From the NCBI GenBank assembly GCA_051418055.1, contig JBPRGH010000137.1, positions 1 through 64,000 on the forward strand: DNA of 64,000 nt. The letters run 5' to 3'. Below are positions 35,806-43,849 of this stretch, one piece after another. The DNA comes from JBPRGH01 sp051418055 (GTDB lineage: Bacteria > Bacteroidota > Bacteroidia > Cytophagales > Cyclobacteriaceae). Position numbers and translations under genes: made by a program. The first letter of the stretch is position 1; every line of letters starts with the position of its first letter. Under the pieces are notes generated by a model that was not told the origin of the DNA, searched no databases, and saw only the letters and a list, made by a program, of their open reading frames with translations.

Positions 35806-35813
35806 TAATTTTG
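35806..35813 (+). promoter_or_regulatory. Bacteroidota -7 element for the cyclophilin gene
   Basis: TAATTTTG, exact TAnnTTTG match, 20 nt upstream of the ATG at 35834. Confidence 0.45.
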
Positions 35814-35833
35814 ACTTTTATAAATTTTAATAC

Positions 35834-36271
35834 ATGAAAACTGCAGAGATAAATACAGAAAAAGGAACAATGAAGGTGGAGTTTTATGAAGAAGACGCTC
35901 CCAATACAGTAAAGAATTTTATTGAGCTTTCTAAGAAAGGATTTTATGATGGCCTTAACTTCCATAGGGTAATACCAAATTTTGTGATCCAGGGAGGCTG
36001 TCCGCAAGGTACAGGATCTGGTGGACCAGGATATAAAATCGACTGTGAGCTCACAGGTGAAAACCAGTACCACGATCGCGGAGTATTATCAATGGCCCAT
36101 GCAGGTCGAAATACAGGTGGTAGCCAGTTCTTCATCTGCCACAGCCGTGAAAACACAGCACACCTTGACAGGCAGCATACCTGCTTTGGTAAAGTTGTGG
36201 AAGGGTTGGATGTTATTGATCAGATCAAAGCCGGTGACAAGATCAATTCAATTACAATTCACGAAGAGTAA
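35834..36271 (+). CDS. cyclophilin-type peptidyl-prolyl isomerase
   Basis: A 145-residue single-domain cyclophilin catalysing cis-trans isomerisation of Xaa-Pro bonds. Active-site blocks: NFIELSKKGFYDGLNFHRVIPNFVIQGGCPQGTGSGGPGY, then LSMAHAGRNTGGSQFFICH and HLDRQHTCFGKV. No signal peptide is present, so it is cytoplasmic. It is a single gene closed by the strong terminator at 36301. Confidence 0.95.
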   Translation: MKTAEINTEKGTMKVEFYEEDAPNTVKNFIELSKKGFYDGLNFHRVIPNFVIQGGCPQGTGSGGPGYKIDCELTGENQYHDRGVLSMAHAGRNTGGSQFFICHSRENTAHLDRQHTCFGKVVEGLDVIDQIKAGDKINSITIHEE

Positions 36272-36300
36272 AAGAAGAAATTTAATATGTTTTAAGTTGA

Positions 36301-36340
36301 AAAACTTCCCGGTACATTTATGATCGGGAAGTTTTTTATT
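36301..36340 (+). terminator. intrinsic terminator after the cyclophilin gene
   Basis: Perfect 11-bp stem AAAACTTCCCG (36301-36311) with CGGGAAGTTTT (36325-36335), followed by T residues. Confidence 0.85.
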
Positions 36341-36357
36341 TTAGAAGAATCACAGTT

Positions 36358-36945
36358 ATGGAAGACAGACTACAAAAACAAATAGATTTTATCAGGGAGA
36401 TTGATAAAGTAAAATTGATCCTGCGTAAAACAAAGCTGATCAGCAAAGACAGGCATGAGAATGATGCCGAGCATAGCTGGCATTTAGCGATGATGGCAAT
36501 TGTACTTGCTGAACATTCCAATACCTCAGTTGATATTTTAAAGGTGCTTAAAATGCTGCTCATCCATGATATTGTAGAGATAGACACCGGTGACATATTT
36601 TATTTCGATAATAATATAAATCATACCAATACTGAGGAGGAATTTATTGCAGCTAAACGGATTTTTGGAATGCTTCCTGATGATCAGGCAGAGGAGTTTA
36701 TAAATATCTGGCAGGAATTTGAGGAAGGAGAGACTGAGGAGGCGAAATTTGCAAGATCATTGGATCGTTTTGAGCCGGTGCTGCAGAATTCTGCAAATAA
36801 AGGTGGCACCTGGGCTGAAAATGATGTTTCCTATGACAGAGTAGTTAACAAGCTGAAGGTAATTGAAAACGGCTCAGTGAGGATCTGGGATTATGCCAAA
36901 GGTTTAATAAATGACTGTTTTAGTAAAGGTTTTATTAAAGGATAA
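36358..36945 (+). CDS. HD-domain phosphohydrolase (YfbR/HDDC2-like)
   Basis: A 195-residue HD-domain protein with the metal-binding pattern H...HD...D: NDAEHSWHLAMMAIVLAEH, then LLIHDIVEIDTGD, then a later conserved Asp in FARSLDRFEPVLQN. The layout matches 5'-deoxynucleotidases of the YfbR/HDDC2 group, which hydrolyse deoxyribonucleoside monophosphates. The exact substrate is not predictable. It converges on the caspase operon with a 4-bp gap. Confidence 0.88.
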   Translation: MEDRLQKQIDFIREIDKVKLILRKTKLISKDRHENDAEHSWHLAMMAIVLAEHSNTSVDILKVLKMLLIHDIVEIDTGDIFYFDNNINHTNTEEEFIAAKRIFGMLPDDQAEEFINIWQEFEEGETEEAKFARSLDRFEPVLQNSANKGGTWAENDVSYDRVVNKLKVIENGSVRIWDYAKGLINDCFSKGFIKG

Positions 36946-36949
36946 TTCC

Positions 36950-38740
36950 TTAATTCTGGTTCAAAGTTTCCTTACGAATAAAAATAAATTCCCCGCCTTC
37001 ATCCCCTGTATTTTGGATAATGCCATATTGTGGAACATTTCCGGTGTTATTTAATACAGCTGCTTCAATAGATGAGAAAAGCTGACGGGCTGTCATGTAG
37101 CTTTCATCATTTTCTTTTAGCCGTTTGATCAGGAACTTCATAAACTGGCTTTCGTCAGGTACCGTGCTTAAGGTACCAGAGGTCATAGCTTTCCGGCTGG
37201 GTAATTTATATAATTTTGAAAATCCGTATTCATCAATGCCGCCATTGCCCATACCCCGGGTTTTAAAAATCCCCCCGCTGAAGCAGGCATCGGAGATCAG
37301 TAAGGTATGCTTTGAGGGCAGGCCGGCGATATAATCCTGGACGGTGCTGTTGCTTATCCAGTTAGACTTGCTGCTGCTTCTGGCATCGCTCGGTAGCCAG
37401 TACCCGATATTTAGCTTTTCATCCCACACTCCATGACCGGCATAGAAGATCAGCAGGTTATCTTTTTCTGAAATAGTAGCTGAGATAGCCTCTAAAGCAT
37501 TGATAATATCCGCTCGTGTAGGATTTTCTATTTTAATAGTTTTATCCGCATCAAAGGCATATTCATTTGTAAGAGTTGAAAAAAGTGATTCAGCATCTTT
37601 TAATGGTTTATCGAGGTCTTCCAGATTTTCATCATTATTCTTATAGTCATTAACTCCCAGGAGCAGGGCATAGTACGTACGCTGGTGCTCGTCTTTTTCT
37701 TCAGGCTCATTTTCGACGGTCCTGGCACTCATCTTTTTCTTCAGCTGTGCCAGCTCGTATTCCCGACGCATTTCAGCCATCTTGGAAATAATCGACTCGT
37801 TATTAAGGCTGTCTTTGTAGGTGATATAGGTTTTCAGGTAATCAAATGCCTGCCCGGATTTATTCATTGCTTCATAGATCTTTGAAAGCCGCAGGGAGGC
37901 ATCTTTTATTTGCTCTTTATAACCCATTTGTGTTGCATGCTCATGGGCCAGGTTTGCATATTCAAGTCCCAGCCATAGCTCGTCTTTTTCAATGTATATA
38001 TCTGCGATATGGATCAGATAAGCTGAAATGCCATAAGCATCTCCTAGGTTTTCCAGCATCGATATAGATTGCTTCAGCTTTTCTTCAGCAAGTTCATTTT
38101 TATTTTGATATGCATAGGTCAAGCCAATATTACCAATGCTATAAGCCTGCCCTGCCTGATATTGGTTCTTATCAAAGATATCTGACGCTCTATTAAAGAA
38201 TTGAAGGGCAGAATCCAATTTATCCTGATTTAACAAATTATCTCCTGCGTTAAAATAAGCAATACCTAATTGAAGCTCCTCTCCATATTCCTCTAAAAAA
38301 CTAATGCATTTGTTATAGAAGATCTGCGCATTTTGTCGATCATCAATAACAGCATATGTATCCCCAATAGCACAGGAAGAAGCTCCTATTTTTTGAAAAT
38401 TCTTTTGTTTCTCAGCTTGATTCAACGCTTCAAAGTAATAATCAAATGCTGATTCATAGTTTCCCTTTAAACGATTGGCATTGCCAAGATGGAAGTAAGC
38501 ATTATGGACATATTTTTTGTTGTTTTGCTTTTGAGATTTATCAAGAAGGATTTTTGAGTATGCAATAATAATATCCGGATTACCTTCATTAAATGCTATT
38601 GCATGTAAAATCTTTAATTCGACAGAATCAGATAATATATCTTTTTGATAAATTGTTTTAAGACTGTCAGCCAAATTTTGCTTTTGGGCTACAAGCGAAG
38701 TTGTAAAAAAGATAAACAGTATGGTTAACTTGCAATACAT
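36950..38740 (-). CDS. exported TPR-caspase (peptidase C14 family)
   Basis: A 596-residue protein with signal peptide MYCKLTILFIFFTTSLVA and five or six tetratricopeptide repeats (about residues 50-310; NAYFHLGNANRLKGNYESAF, GIAYFNAGDNLLNQDKLDSA). A charged coiled linker follows (about 315-345), then a caspase-like domain (about 350-590). The catalytic dyad is intact: His436 in FYAGHG and Cys486 in SDACFSGG. Caspases cleave after specific residues, and bacterial ones often act in signalling or cell death. Last gene of a three-gene operon with two lipoproteins. The periplasmic location, partners and substrate are undescribed as far as I know. Confidence 0.88.
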   Translation of the reverse strand: MYCKLTILFIFFTTSLVAQKQNLADSLKTIYQKDILSDSVELKILHAIAFNEGNPDIIIAYSKILLDKSQKQNNKKYVHNAYFHLGNANRLKGNYESAFDYYFEALNQAEKQKNFQKIGASSCAIGDTYAVIDDRQNAQIFYNKCISFLEEYGEELQLGIAYFNAGDNLLNQDKLDSALQFFNRASDIFDKNQYQAGQAYSIGNIGLTYAYQNKNELAEEKLKQSISMLENLGDAYGISAYLIHIADIYIEKDELWLGLEYANLAHEHATQMGYKEQIKDASLRLSKIYEAMNKSGQAFDYLKTYITYKDSLNNESIISKMAEMRREYELAQLKKKMSARTVENEPEEKDEHQRTYYALLLGVNDYKNNDENLEDLDKPLKDAESLFSTLTNEYAFDADKTIKIENPTRADIINALEAISATISEKDNLLIFYAGHGVWDEKLNIGYWLPSDARSSSKSNWISNSTVQDYIAGLPSKHTLLISDACFSGGIFKTRGMGNGGIDEYGFSKLYKLPSRKAMTSGTLSTVPDESQFMKFLIKRLKENDESYMTARQLFSSIEAAVLNNTGNVPQYGIIQNTGDEGGEFIFIRKETLNQN

Positions 38741-38746
38741 CAGGCT

Positions 38747-39280
38747 TTAGTTGTTTATCATTCTTAATATTGGATCAATGAAATATTTGGAGGTATCATT
38801 ATTTTCATTGATTACCATAAATTCAATCGTGTAACTATTCTTCTTTGGCTGAAACTGACTTTTAGCTTTGGCACGTACATAACTACTATCAGGCCTAAAA
38901 GTAATATTTTGAATCAAATCAAGCTGCTCATTTTCTTTGGGAATAATATTAGTAACAACAACTTTATGTTTTTTATTTTTACTAAATCCCTTCCAATAAA
39001 CCAAGCTATCAGGTGTTACAAATGTTACAAATTGATTATGATTCCCGGGATTACTAATGCCACCACGATTATCAGATATTTTAACCGATTTACCAGCATC
39101 AGCCGATCTTCTCTGAGGGTCTGGTTTTAGTTCATCCGTATTTACAGCAAGTGTTATATGAGTACTTTTTTTCGTTGAATCTTGTGGTACATTAGCCTGG
39201 TCTCCTGCACTATCAGTTGTTGTATTAGTACAAGAAAACAAAATAATGACAGGTAAAATTAAAGTTGATATTTTAACCAT
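38747..39280 (-). CDS. lipoprotein paired with the caspase (paralogue 2)
   Basis: A 177-residue lipoprotein with lipobox IILFSC (Cys17) and a Thr/Asp/Ser linker. The beta-rich domain contains ITLAVNTDEL, ISDNRGGISNPGNHNQFVTF, LVYWKGF and a C terminus ending FIDPILRMINN. The upstream gene encodes the same arrangement (LSVDTENI, TDSRGNQSEPG, VIWAGD, AVDPILRMINN), so the two arose by duplication. It ends 7 bp before the caspase ATG. The function is unknown; candidates are sensor, inhibitor or substrate of the caspase. Confidence 0.75.
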   Translation of the reverse strand: MVKISTLILPVIILFSCTNTTTDSAGDQANVPQDSTKKSTHITLAVNTDELKPDPQRRSADAGKSVKISDNRGGISNPGNHNQFVTFVTPDSLVYWKGFSKNKKHKVVVTNIIPKENEQLDLIQNITFRPDSSYVRAKAKSQFQPKKNSYTIEFMVINENNDTSKYFIDPILRMINN

Positions 39281-39323
39281 ACATATAATATTAATAATTT
39301 CTTTGATGATTGATTCGGTTTAA

Positions 39324-39827
39324 TTAATTATTAATCATCCTTAATATTGGATCAACAGCAAATGTATCTATATCCCCTGTTGTGCGTTCAATTGTGAACA
39401 TTATCAAATATTCATCCGTTACGCCATCAATAAACTGGTCCTGCACGTCAGCAATTATTTGAGTCCCATCTTCTGACCGGCGTGGTTCAACTATTAGTCT
39501 AAAATCTCCTGTATTTTTATTAATAATGTCGATAACATTTACGGCTTCTTCCCTTGTCACATCCTGCGCATCACCTGCCCAAATTACCTGGGCGCCCGGT
39601 TCAATTTCTGATGTAAAGGAGGCTAGGGCACCGGGTTCACTTTGATTGCCCCTGCTATCGGTAAGGGTAACCATATCTTGTACATTATTTTCCGTGATGT
39701 TTTCCGTATCAACAGAAAGCGAAATACTGGTATCCTCAGGTGTACTTTCAATTTCATCCTCGCAGGCGCTAAGGCCAACAGTAGTGAGAGCAGTGAGAAG
39801 CAATAGGTAGAGTTTAATTCTGGTCAT
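39324..39827 (-). CDS. lipoprotein paired with the caspase (paralogue 1)
   Basis: A 167-residue lipoprotein with lipobox VGLSAC (Cys22), heading the caspase operon. Shared features with the next gene are the SLSVDT start, D(S/N)RG...PG loop, a V-x-W-x-G strand, a Val/Ile strand pair and the identical DPILRMINN tail. The nucleotide match over the tail shows a common origin despite low overall identity. A perfect 17-nt palindrome-like element lies 9-25 nt upstream of the ATG. I do not recognise the family. Confidence 0.75.
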   Translation of the reverse strand: MTRIKLYLLLLTALTTVGLSACEDEIESTPEDTSISLSVDTENITENNVQDMVTLTDSRGNQSEPGALASFTSEIEPGAQVIWAGDAQDVTREEAVNVIDIINKNTGDFRLIVEPRRSEDGTQIIADVQDQFIDGVTDEYLIMFTIERTTGDIDTFAVDPILRMINN

Positions 39828-39835
39828 AATAGGTT

Positions 39836-39852
39836 GAAATAATAATTATTTC
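39836..39852. promoter_or_regulatory. palindrome upstream of the caspase operon
   Basis: Two 8-bp arms, GAAATAAT and ATTATTTC, around one central A. The site lies just upstream of the first lipoprotein ATG (39827), where it could be an operator or a 5'-UTR hairpin. AT-rich palindromes arise by chance fairly often. Confidence 0.35.
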
Positions 39853-40048
39853 CTACCAATATAGGCGGTTTATATATTGAAATCAATAAAAAAGTAAATA
39901 ATGCATAAATTCAGGTCGATCCCCACTAGATCAATCCACCCATCCGCAGTTGAAGTCTCATCTTATAGGAATAGCATAAGGCTTTATTCATAGAAATCCA
40001 ATTCATTATTTTCAATGTATTATGTATCTTCATGGTAAATAATGAAAT

Positions 40049-40267
40049 ATGACGGCAAATAAAATCATTGGAACTGTTCTTATTATAGGAAGCCTTGTTC
40101 TGGGCTATATAGGGGTTGATCATTTAATGAGCAGTGAATCAGCTATAAGATTTGGTGGACTGGAAATAAAGGCACAGGATGAAGCACGGGAGAGACAAGG
40201 GTATATTTATACAGGCTGTGCCCTTGTTTTATTTGCCGGAGGGGTTTATATAATAGGCAAGAAATAA
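40049..40267 (+). CDS. small DUF3185-like membrane protein
   Basis: A 72-residue protein with two membrane segments (about residues 5-25 and 50-68) joined by a polar loop (FGGLEIKAQDEARERQG). This pattern matches small DUF3185-type membrane proteins; function unknown. It is a single gene, convergent with the MazG-like gene. No exact promoter element was found in the 220-bp upstream gap, which otherwise looks empty. Confidence 0.6.
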   Translation: MTANKIIGTVLIIGSLVLGYIGVDHLMSSESAIRFGGLEIKAQDEARERQGYIYTGCALVLFAGGVYIIGKK

Positions 40268-40291
40268 CCTATTGATCCAAAGTTTGGAGTG

Positions 40292-40618
40292 TTATTTCAG
40301 CTTCTTATTTTTCTTATGCCGGTCTTTATCGCGCAGGGTTTTCTTTTCAATATTCTTCTTCAGTGCCTCTGTAAGGTCTACCCCGGTTTGATTAGCCAGA
40401 CAAAGCACAACCCAAAGCACGTCAGCCAGTTCGTCTGAAAGCTCTTTATCCTTATCTTCCGGTTTTTCGGACTGCTCCCCATATCTCCTGGCAATAATTC
40501 TTGCCACTTCGCCTACTTCTTCGGTGAGGATGGCCATATTGGTCAGCTCGTCAAAATACCTGACACCAACAGTTTTGATCCAGTTATCAACTGTTTTCTG
40601 GGCTTCTTCTATTGTCAT
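40292..40618 (-). CDS. MazG-like nucleotide pyrophosphohydrolase
   Basis: A 108-residue all-helical protein with the metal-binding pattern EEVGEVAR...DELADVLWVVLCLAN (ExxE and ExxD). This fits single-domain MazG/dCTPase-like house-cleaning enzymes that hydrolyse non-canonical dNTPs to monophosphates. Its start overlaps the end of dtd by 4 bp, in a four-gene run of minus-strand genes beginning at 42247. Confidence 0.9.
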   Translation of the reverse strand: MTIEEAQKTVDNWIKTVGVRYFDELTNMAILTEEVGEVARIIARRYGEQSEKPEDKDKELSDELADVLWVVLCLANQTGVDLTEALKKNIEKKTLRDKDRHKKNKKLK

Positions 40619-41067
40619 TGCTTATTTTTAGTATCTATTACAATAGTCACCGGTCCGTCATTGATCAGGTCGACCTTCATATCGGCTCCAAATTCTCCTG
40701 AATGTACAGGTTTACCAATAGCAAGCTCCATCATATCCAGGAACTGCTCGTACAACGGTATGGCATAGTCTGGTTTAGCTGCCTTTATAAATGAAGGACG
40801 ATTTCCTTTTTTTGTGCTTGCATGCAGGGTAAACTGGCTGATCACCAGTATTTCACCGACGACATCCATTACGCTAAGGTTCATTTTGTCATTTTCATCA
40901 TGAAAAATGCGCATATATGCGATCTTATTTGCCAGCCAGTGTGCATCCTCTTCCGTATCGGTACCTTCAATACCTATTAAAACCACCAGACCTTGCTTAA
41001 TCTCGGCCTTTTTATTTCCTTCTATTGTTACACCTGCCTGGCTTACGCGTTGAATTACTGCAATCAT
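40615..41067 (-). CDS. dtd: D-aminoacyl-tRNA deacylase
   Basis: A 150-residue enzyme that removes D-amino acids (and glycine) mischarged onto tRNA. Diagnostic blocks: MIAVIQRVSQAGVTIEG at the N terminus, the SQFTLHASTKKGNRPSF active-site segment, and the C-terminal NDGPVTIVIDT with the conserved GP motif. It overlaps both neighbours by 4 bp, so translation is likely coupled. Confidence 0.96.
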   Translation of the reverse strand: MIAVIQRVSQAGVTIEGNKKAEIKQGLVVLIGIEGTDTEEDAHWLANKIAYMRIFHDENDKMNLSVMDVVGEILVISQFTLHASTKKGNRPSFIKAAKPDYAIPLYEQFLDMMELAIGKPVHSGEFGADMKVDLINDGPVTIVIDTKNKQ

Positions 41068-41723
41068 GATAGCTCTAAAAGTTCTTTATTTTGATGAATA
41101 TGATTTCCCTGCATCTCTGCTTTCGCAAAATGCAACATAGCTTTCGCTACCTGCTCTGCTTCTATATCTTTATATTTTTTTAAAGGGCCGATAAAAATGA
41201 AGCTTAGCATCTTATACATATTCTTTGCTGCATCTTCAGCCGCTCTTTTTTCTTTACGGGGACCAGTAAGCAGGGAAGGCCGTAAAATATGTATCTCAGG
41301 AAAATCTATTTTTCGAATATCCTCTTCTGTCTCTCCTTTAACTTTATTATAGAAAACACCTGATTTTTTATCTGCTCCCAATGCACTCACCATTAAAAAC
41401 TGCTTTGCACCGTTATCTCTGGTTATTTTTGCCAGCTCAACCACATAATCATGATCTACTTTCCGAAATTTTTCTTTACTTCCTGCTTTTGCCATTGTAG
41501 TTCCCAGGCAGCAGAAGACATCATCAGCTTTTAATTTTTCTTTAAAATCAGCCAAATGATCAAAATTAGGGATAAGGACAGGCTCAACTTTTGTATGCTC
41601 CTCTTCAGGCTTAGTCCGTGCGATCACAATAATTCTGTCGTAATGATCATCATAAATAAGCTTTTCAAGCAGGGAACTTCCTACTAATCCGGTAGCTCCG
41701 GCAATTAATGCAGTTTTAGCCAT
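41064..41723 (-). CDS. NAD(P)-binding oxidoreductase (HTATIP2-like SDR)
   Basis: A 219-residue atypical short-chain dehydrogenase with the nucleotide-binding motif AGATGLVGSSLLEKL and the HTATIP2-like signature DDVFCCLGTTMAKAGSKEKFRKVDHDYV. A VSALGADKKSGVFYNKVKGETEE stretch carries the YxxxK-like pair. The substrate is unknown. It lies 2 bp after the DUF7935-like gene and overlaps dtd. Confidence 0.87.
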   Translation of the reverse strand: MAKTALIAGATGLVGSSLLEKLIYDDHYDRIIVIARTKPEEEHTKVEPVLIPNFDHLADFKEKLKADDVFCCLGTTMAKAGSKEKFRKVDHDYVVELAKITRDNGAKQFLMVSALGADKKSGVFYNKVKGETEEDIRKIDFPEIHILRPSLLTGPRKEKRAAEDAAKNMYKMLSFIFIGPLKKYKDIEAEQVAKAMLHFAKAEMQGNHIHQNKELLELS

Positions 41724-41725
41724 TT

Positions 41726-42247
41726 TTAAAATGTTTGCCTGATTTCATCCTTCACTTCTTTTAAAGCATGAGCGATCGGGTCTACTCTTTTATTAACTAT
41801 AAGTTCGAAGACCTGTTTGCTTAAAGCCGTACCATTTGCTTCGGGAGGCAGGCTTCGCGCAGCCTCATTTATAGTAATTATTAACTCCTCTTTAGCATTT
41901 TTTACCAGCTCCCACACCTCTTCAGACATATAGATCTGCTGGCTCACGTTATGATTATATTCTTCCCTGATTTCATTAAGCAATATTTGCTGAAGCTCCT
42001 GGGCAGAGTATTTTCCTGTGCTTAATCGAACAAGAAGGTTATTTGGAGAAATGCGCTCCAGGAAAAGGCAGATTCGTTCGTAGGCATGGATACGATTTGG
42101 CAGAATAGTTTCAATACTCCTTCCCCGCACCTCCATTCGTGCCTTATCTAATTCTTTATTTATAAAAACTCGCACAGTGAGATACATAGCATATAGGACC
42201 AGTGCTGCGGGAATAATTAATTTACCAAATTCTATTACTGCTTCCAT
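41726..42247 (-). CDS. conserved membrane-anchored protein (DUF7935-like)
   Basis: A 173-residue protein with one N-terminal membrane segment (about residues 9-28) and a helical cytoplasmic domain containing LPNRIHAYERICLFLERISPNNLLVRL, EIREEYNHNVSQQIYMS and EVWELVKNAKEELI. This is a family I know as conserved and uncharacterised in Bacteroidota; the DUF number is from memory and less certain than the conservation. First gene of the run leading to dtd. Confidence 0.75.
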   Translation of the reverse strand: MEAVIEFGKLIIPAALVLYAMYLTVRVFINKELDKARMEVRGRSIETILPNRIHAYERICLFLERISPNNLLVRLSTGKYSAQELQQILLNEIREEYNHNVSQQIYMSEEVWELVKNAKEELIITINEAARSLPPEANGTALSKQVFELIVNKRVDPIAHALKEVKDEIRQTF

Positions 42248-42250
42248 AGT

Positions 42251-42280
42251 TTTGTTTTCGCTCTTTAAGAATTAATTTTG
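42251..42280 (+). promoter_or_regulatory. complete Bacteroidota promoter for the IscA-like gene
   Basis: TTTG at 42251-42254, an 18-bp spacer, then TAATTTTG at 42273-42280. Both boxes match the -33/-7 consensus with good spacing. The ATG follows at 42322. Confidence 0.65.
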
Positions 42281-42321
42281 AGATAGATTAGTTATAAGGT
42301 TAACAATATTAGGAAAATTTG

Positions 42322-42630
42322 ATGATACAACCTGTTTCACTATCAGACAAAGCCGTAGAGGAAGTTAAAGATATAATGTCTAAAAAAAATATCCCTGAAG
42401 GTTATGGGCTTCGCGTAGGAATGCGTGGAGGAGGGTGTGGAGGTATGTCTTTTATGCTTGGATTTGATAAAGCCAAAGATACTGATCTAACTTATGAGTA
42501 CAAAGGTGTGCCTGTAATGGTTGAAAAGCGCCATACAATGTACCTGATTGGGCTGGAGGTTGATTTTCATGAAGGCTCCGATGCCCGTGGTTTCACTTTT
42601 GTAAAACCTGAGGAAACAACTGCTGATTAG
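42322..42630 (+). CDS. IscA/HesB-type iron-sulfur assembly protein
   Basis: A 102-residue A-type carrier fold: VSLSDKAVEEVKDIM, then LRVGMRGGGCGGMSFMLGFD with the first conserved Cys, and ending DARGFTFVKPEETTAD. A-type carriers pass iron or Fe-S clusters to target enzymes. The usual C-terminal CxC pair is absent because the protein stops just where it should occur, so cluster binding may differ. ATG at 42322 is chosen over TTG one codon earlier. Its stop overlaps the stop of convergent folB. Confidence 0.85.
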   Translation: MIQPVSLSDKAVEEVKDIMSKKNIPEGYGLRVGMRGGGCGGMSFMLGFDKAKDTDLTYEYKGVPVMVEKRHTMYLIGLEVDFHEGSDARGFTFVKPEETTAD

Positions 42631-42995
42631 CGGTTCATTTCCAGTGTAACTTCTGTTTTATCGCATGGCCCGCCAATAGGAGGGTTGAATTTACTTACTG
42701 TTATTTCGGTTTTTTCTATCTGCGAAAATTCTTTTAATAATCTTTTAGCAATTCGGTAAGCCACATGTTCAAGAAGGTAAGAAGATATATCCATTTCTTC
42801 AGACACACACCTGTAGATCTCTTCATAATCCACAGTGCCCATCAAACTATCATCTGCAAGTGCTTCAGGTGAAAAATCCGTATACACAGTGACATCCACC
42901 TCAAAAGTATTCCCGGTTTTACGCTCTTCTTCATACACCCCATGAAATGAAGTAAAACGAATTCCTTTTAGCTTTATCTTACCCTGTGTTGACAT
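42627..42995 (-). CDS. folB: dihydroneopterin aldolase
   Basis: A 122-residue FolB enzyme cleaving dihydroneopterin to 6-hydroxymethyl-dihydropterin in folate synthesis. Landmarks: IRFTSFHGVYEEERKTGNTFEVDV, DDSLMGTVDYEEIY, SYLLEHVAYRIAKRLL and the C-terminal KFNPPIGGPCDKTEV. It lies 32 bp after the DivIVA-like gene on the same strand, with a heptamer tract between. Confidence 0.95.
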   Translation of the reverse strand: MSTQGKIKLKGIRFTSFHGVYEEERKTGNTFEVDVTVYTDFSPEALADDSLMGTVDYEEIYRCVSEEMDISSYLLEHVAYRIAKRLLKEFSQIEKTEITVSKFNPPIGGPCDKTEVTLEMNR

Positions 42996-43003
42996 TTAGT
43001 TAA

Positions 43004-43031
43004 TTTCTCATATCTCAAATCTAACTCTCAC
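43004..43031. repeat. short heptamer-phased tract between DivIVA-like gene and folB
   Basis: Four 7-bp units in phase (TTTCTCA, TATCTCA, AATCTAA, CTCTCAC) filling the gap and running into the TGA stop of the DivIVA-like gene at 43028-43030. Confidence 0.5.
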
Positions 43032-43834
43032 TCTATTTCATCAAAAAAAGACTTATCCTCATCATTCTGCTTCTCCTCTGTACCCTGCTCTTTTTTAGGT
43101 TTGTTTTCTGTATTATTTTTAGAAGCTGATCCCTGTTCTTTTACTTCCGGCTTTTCCGGCTTTGGTGAAGGGGCTTCAGTTTCCGCTTTTGGTTTATTTT
43201 CTTTGGGTTCTTCTTTTACAGTAGGTTCTTCTTGTTTTTTATCTTCTTTTTTCCTGCTTTCAGATTTAGCAGAATATTTACGGATCTCCATAAGCTGCTG
43301 GTCTACGTCAAAATGTTTCACCTTGCTTGTGGCACGGTCTACCTTTTGATTTATTTCAACAGTAACCGATTTGATATCCGAAAGCAGGTCATCACGCAGG
43401 TTTTCCAGGGTACGGTATAATTTTGAAAGGGCTTTCAGCTGATCTTCTACTTCTTCATAAGTGTTTTTTGACTGCACTTCAGCATTTTCTATGATATTAT
43501 GAGCTTTGTTGCGGGCGTCATTTAACAAGGCTTCTGCTTTGAACTCTGTTTCGCGCATGTGAAGTTCAGCCGCTTTACTTGCCTGGTCCATTATATTAGC
43601 GCCTGTATCTTCAGCTGTTTTTAAAGTTTTGAAAAGAGAATTCTCTACTTCGCGAAGCTTTTCTACCTCTCTTTCAGATGATTTAAGTTTTATGGAGAGC
43701 TCTTTATTCTCATCCATCAGCTTTTCCCACTCCTGGCTTAATACCTGTAGGTATCCATTTACTTCATCCTTATCATAACCTCTGATTTTTTTTTCGAAGG
43801 TTTTCTGACGTATTTCTAAAGGTGTAATTTTCAT
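43028..43834 (-). CDS. DivIVA-domain coiled-coil protein
   Basis: A 268-residue protein opening with a DivIVA domain (MKITPLEIRQKTFEKKIRGY, DKDEVNGYL...), then a long coiled coil (about residues 35-160) and a charged Pro/Glu/Lys tail (about 185-268) ending SFFDEIE. In Gram-positives DivIVA marks curved membranes and recruits division or growth machinery; members in Bacteroidota are uncharacterised. It starts 15 bp after the WD40 gene ends and precedes folB. Confidence 0.85.
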   Translation of the reverse strand: MKITPLEIRQKTFEKKIRGYDKDEVNGYLQVLSQEWEKLMDENKELSIKLKSSEREVEKLREVENSLFKTLKTAEDTGANIMDQASKAAELHMRETEFKAEALLNDARNKAHNIIENAEVQSKNTYEEVEDQLKALSKLYRTLENLRDDLLSDIKSVTVEINQKVDRATSKVKHFDVDQQLMEIRKYSAKSESRKKEDKKQEEPTVKEEPKENKPKAETEAPSPKPEKPEVKEQGSASKNNTENKPKKEQGTEEKQNDEDKSFFDEIE

Positions 43835-43849
43835 TTTTTCAGTAGTAGT

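Noticed and set aside
39926..40123. 65-codon minus-strand ORF upstream of the small membrane protein gene
   Set aside because: Overlaps the start of the better-supported plus-strand gene at 40049 and has no recognisable feature.
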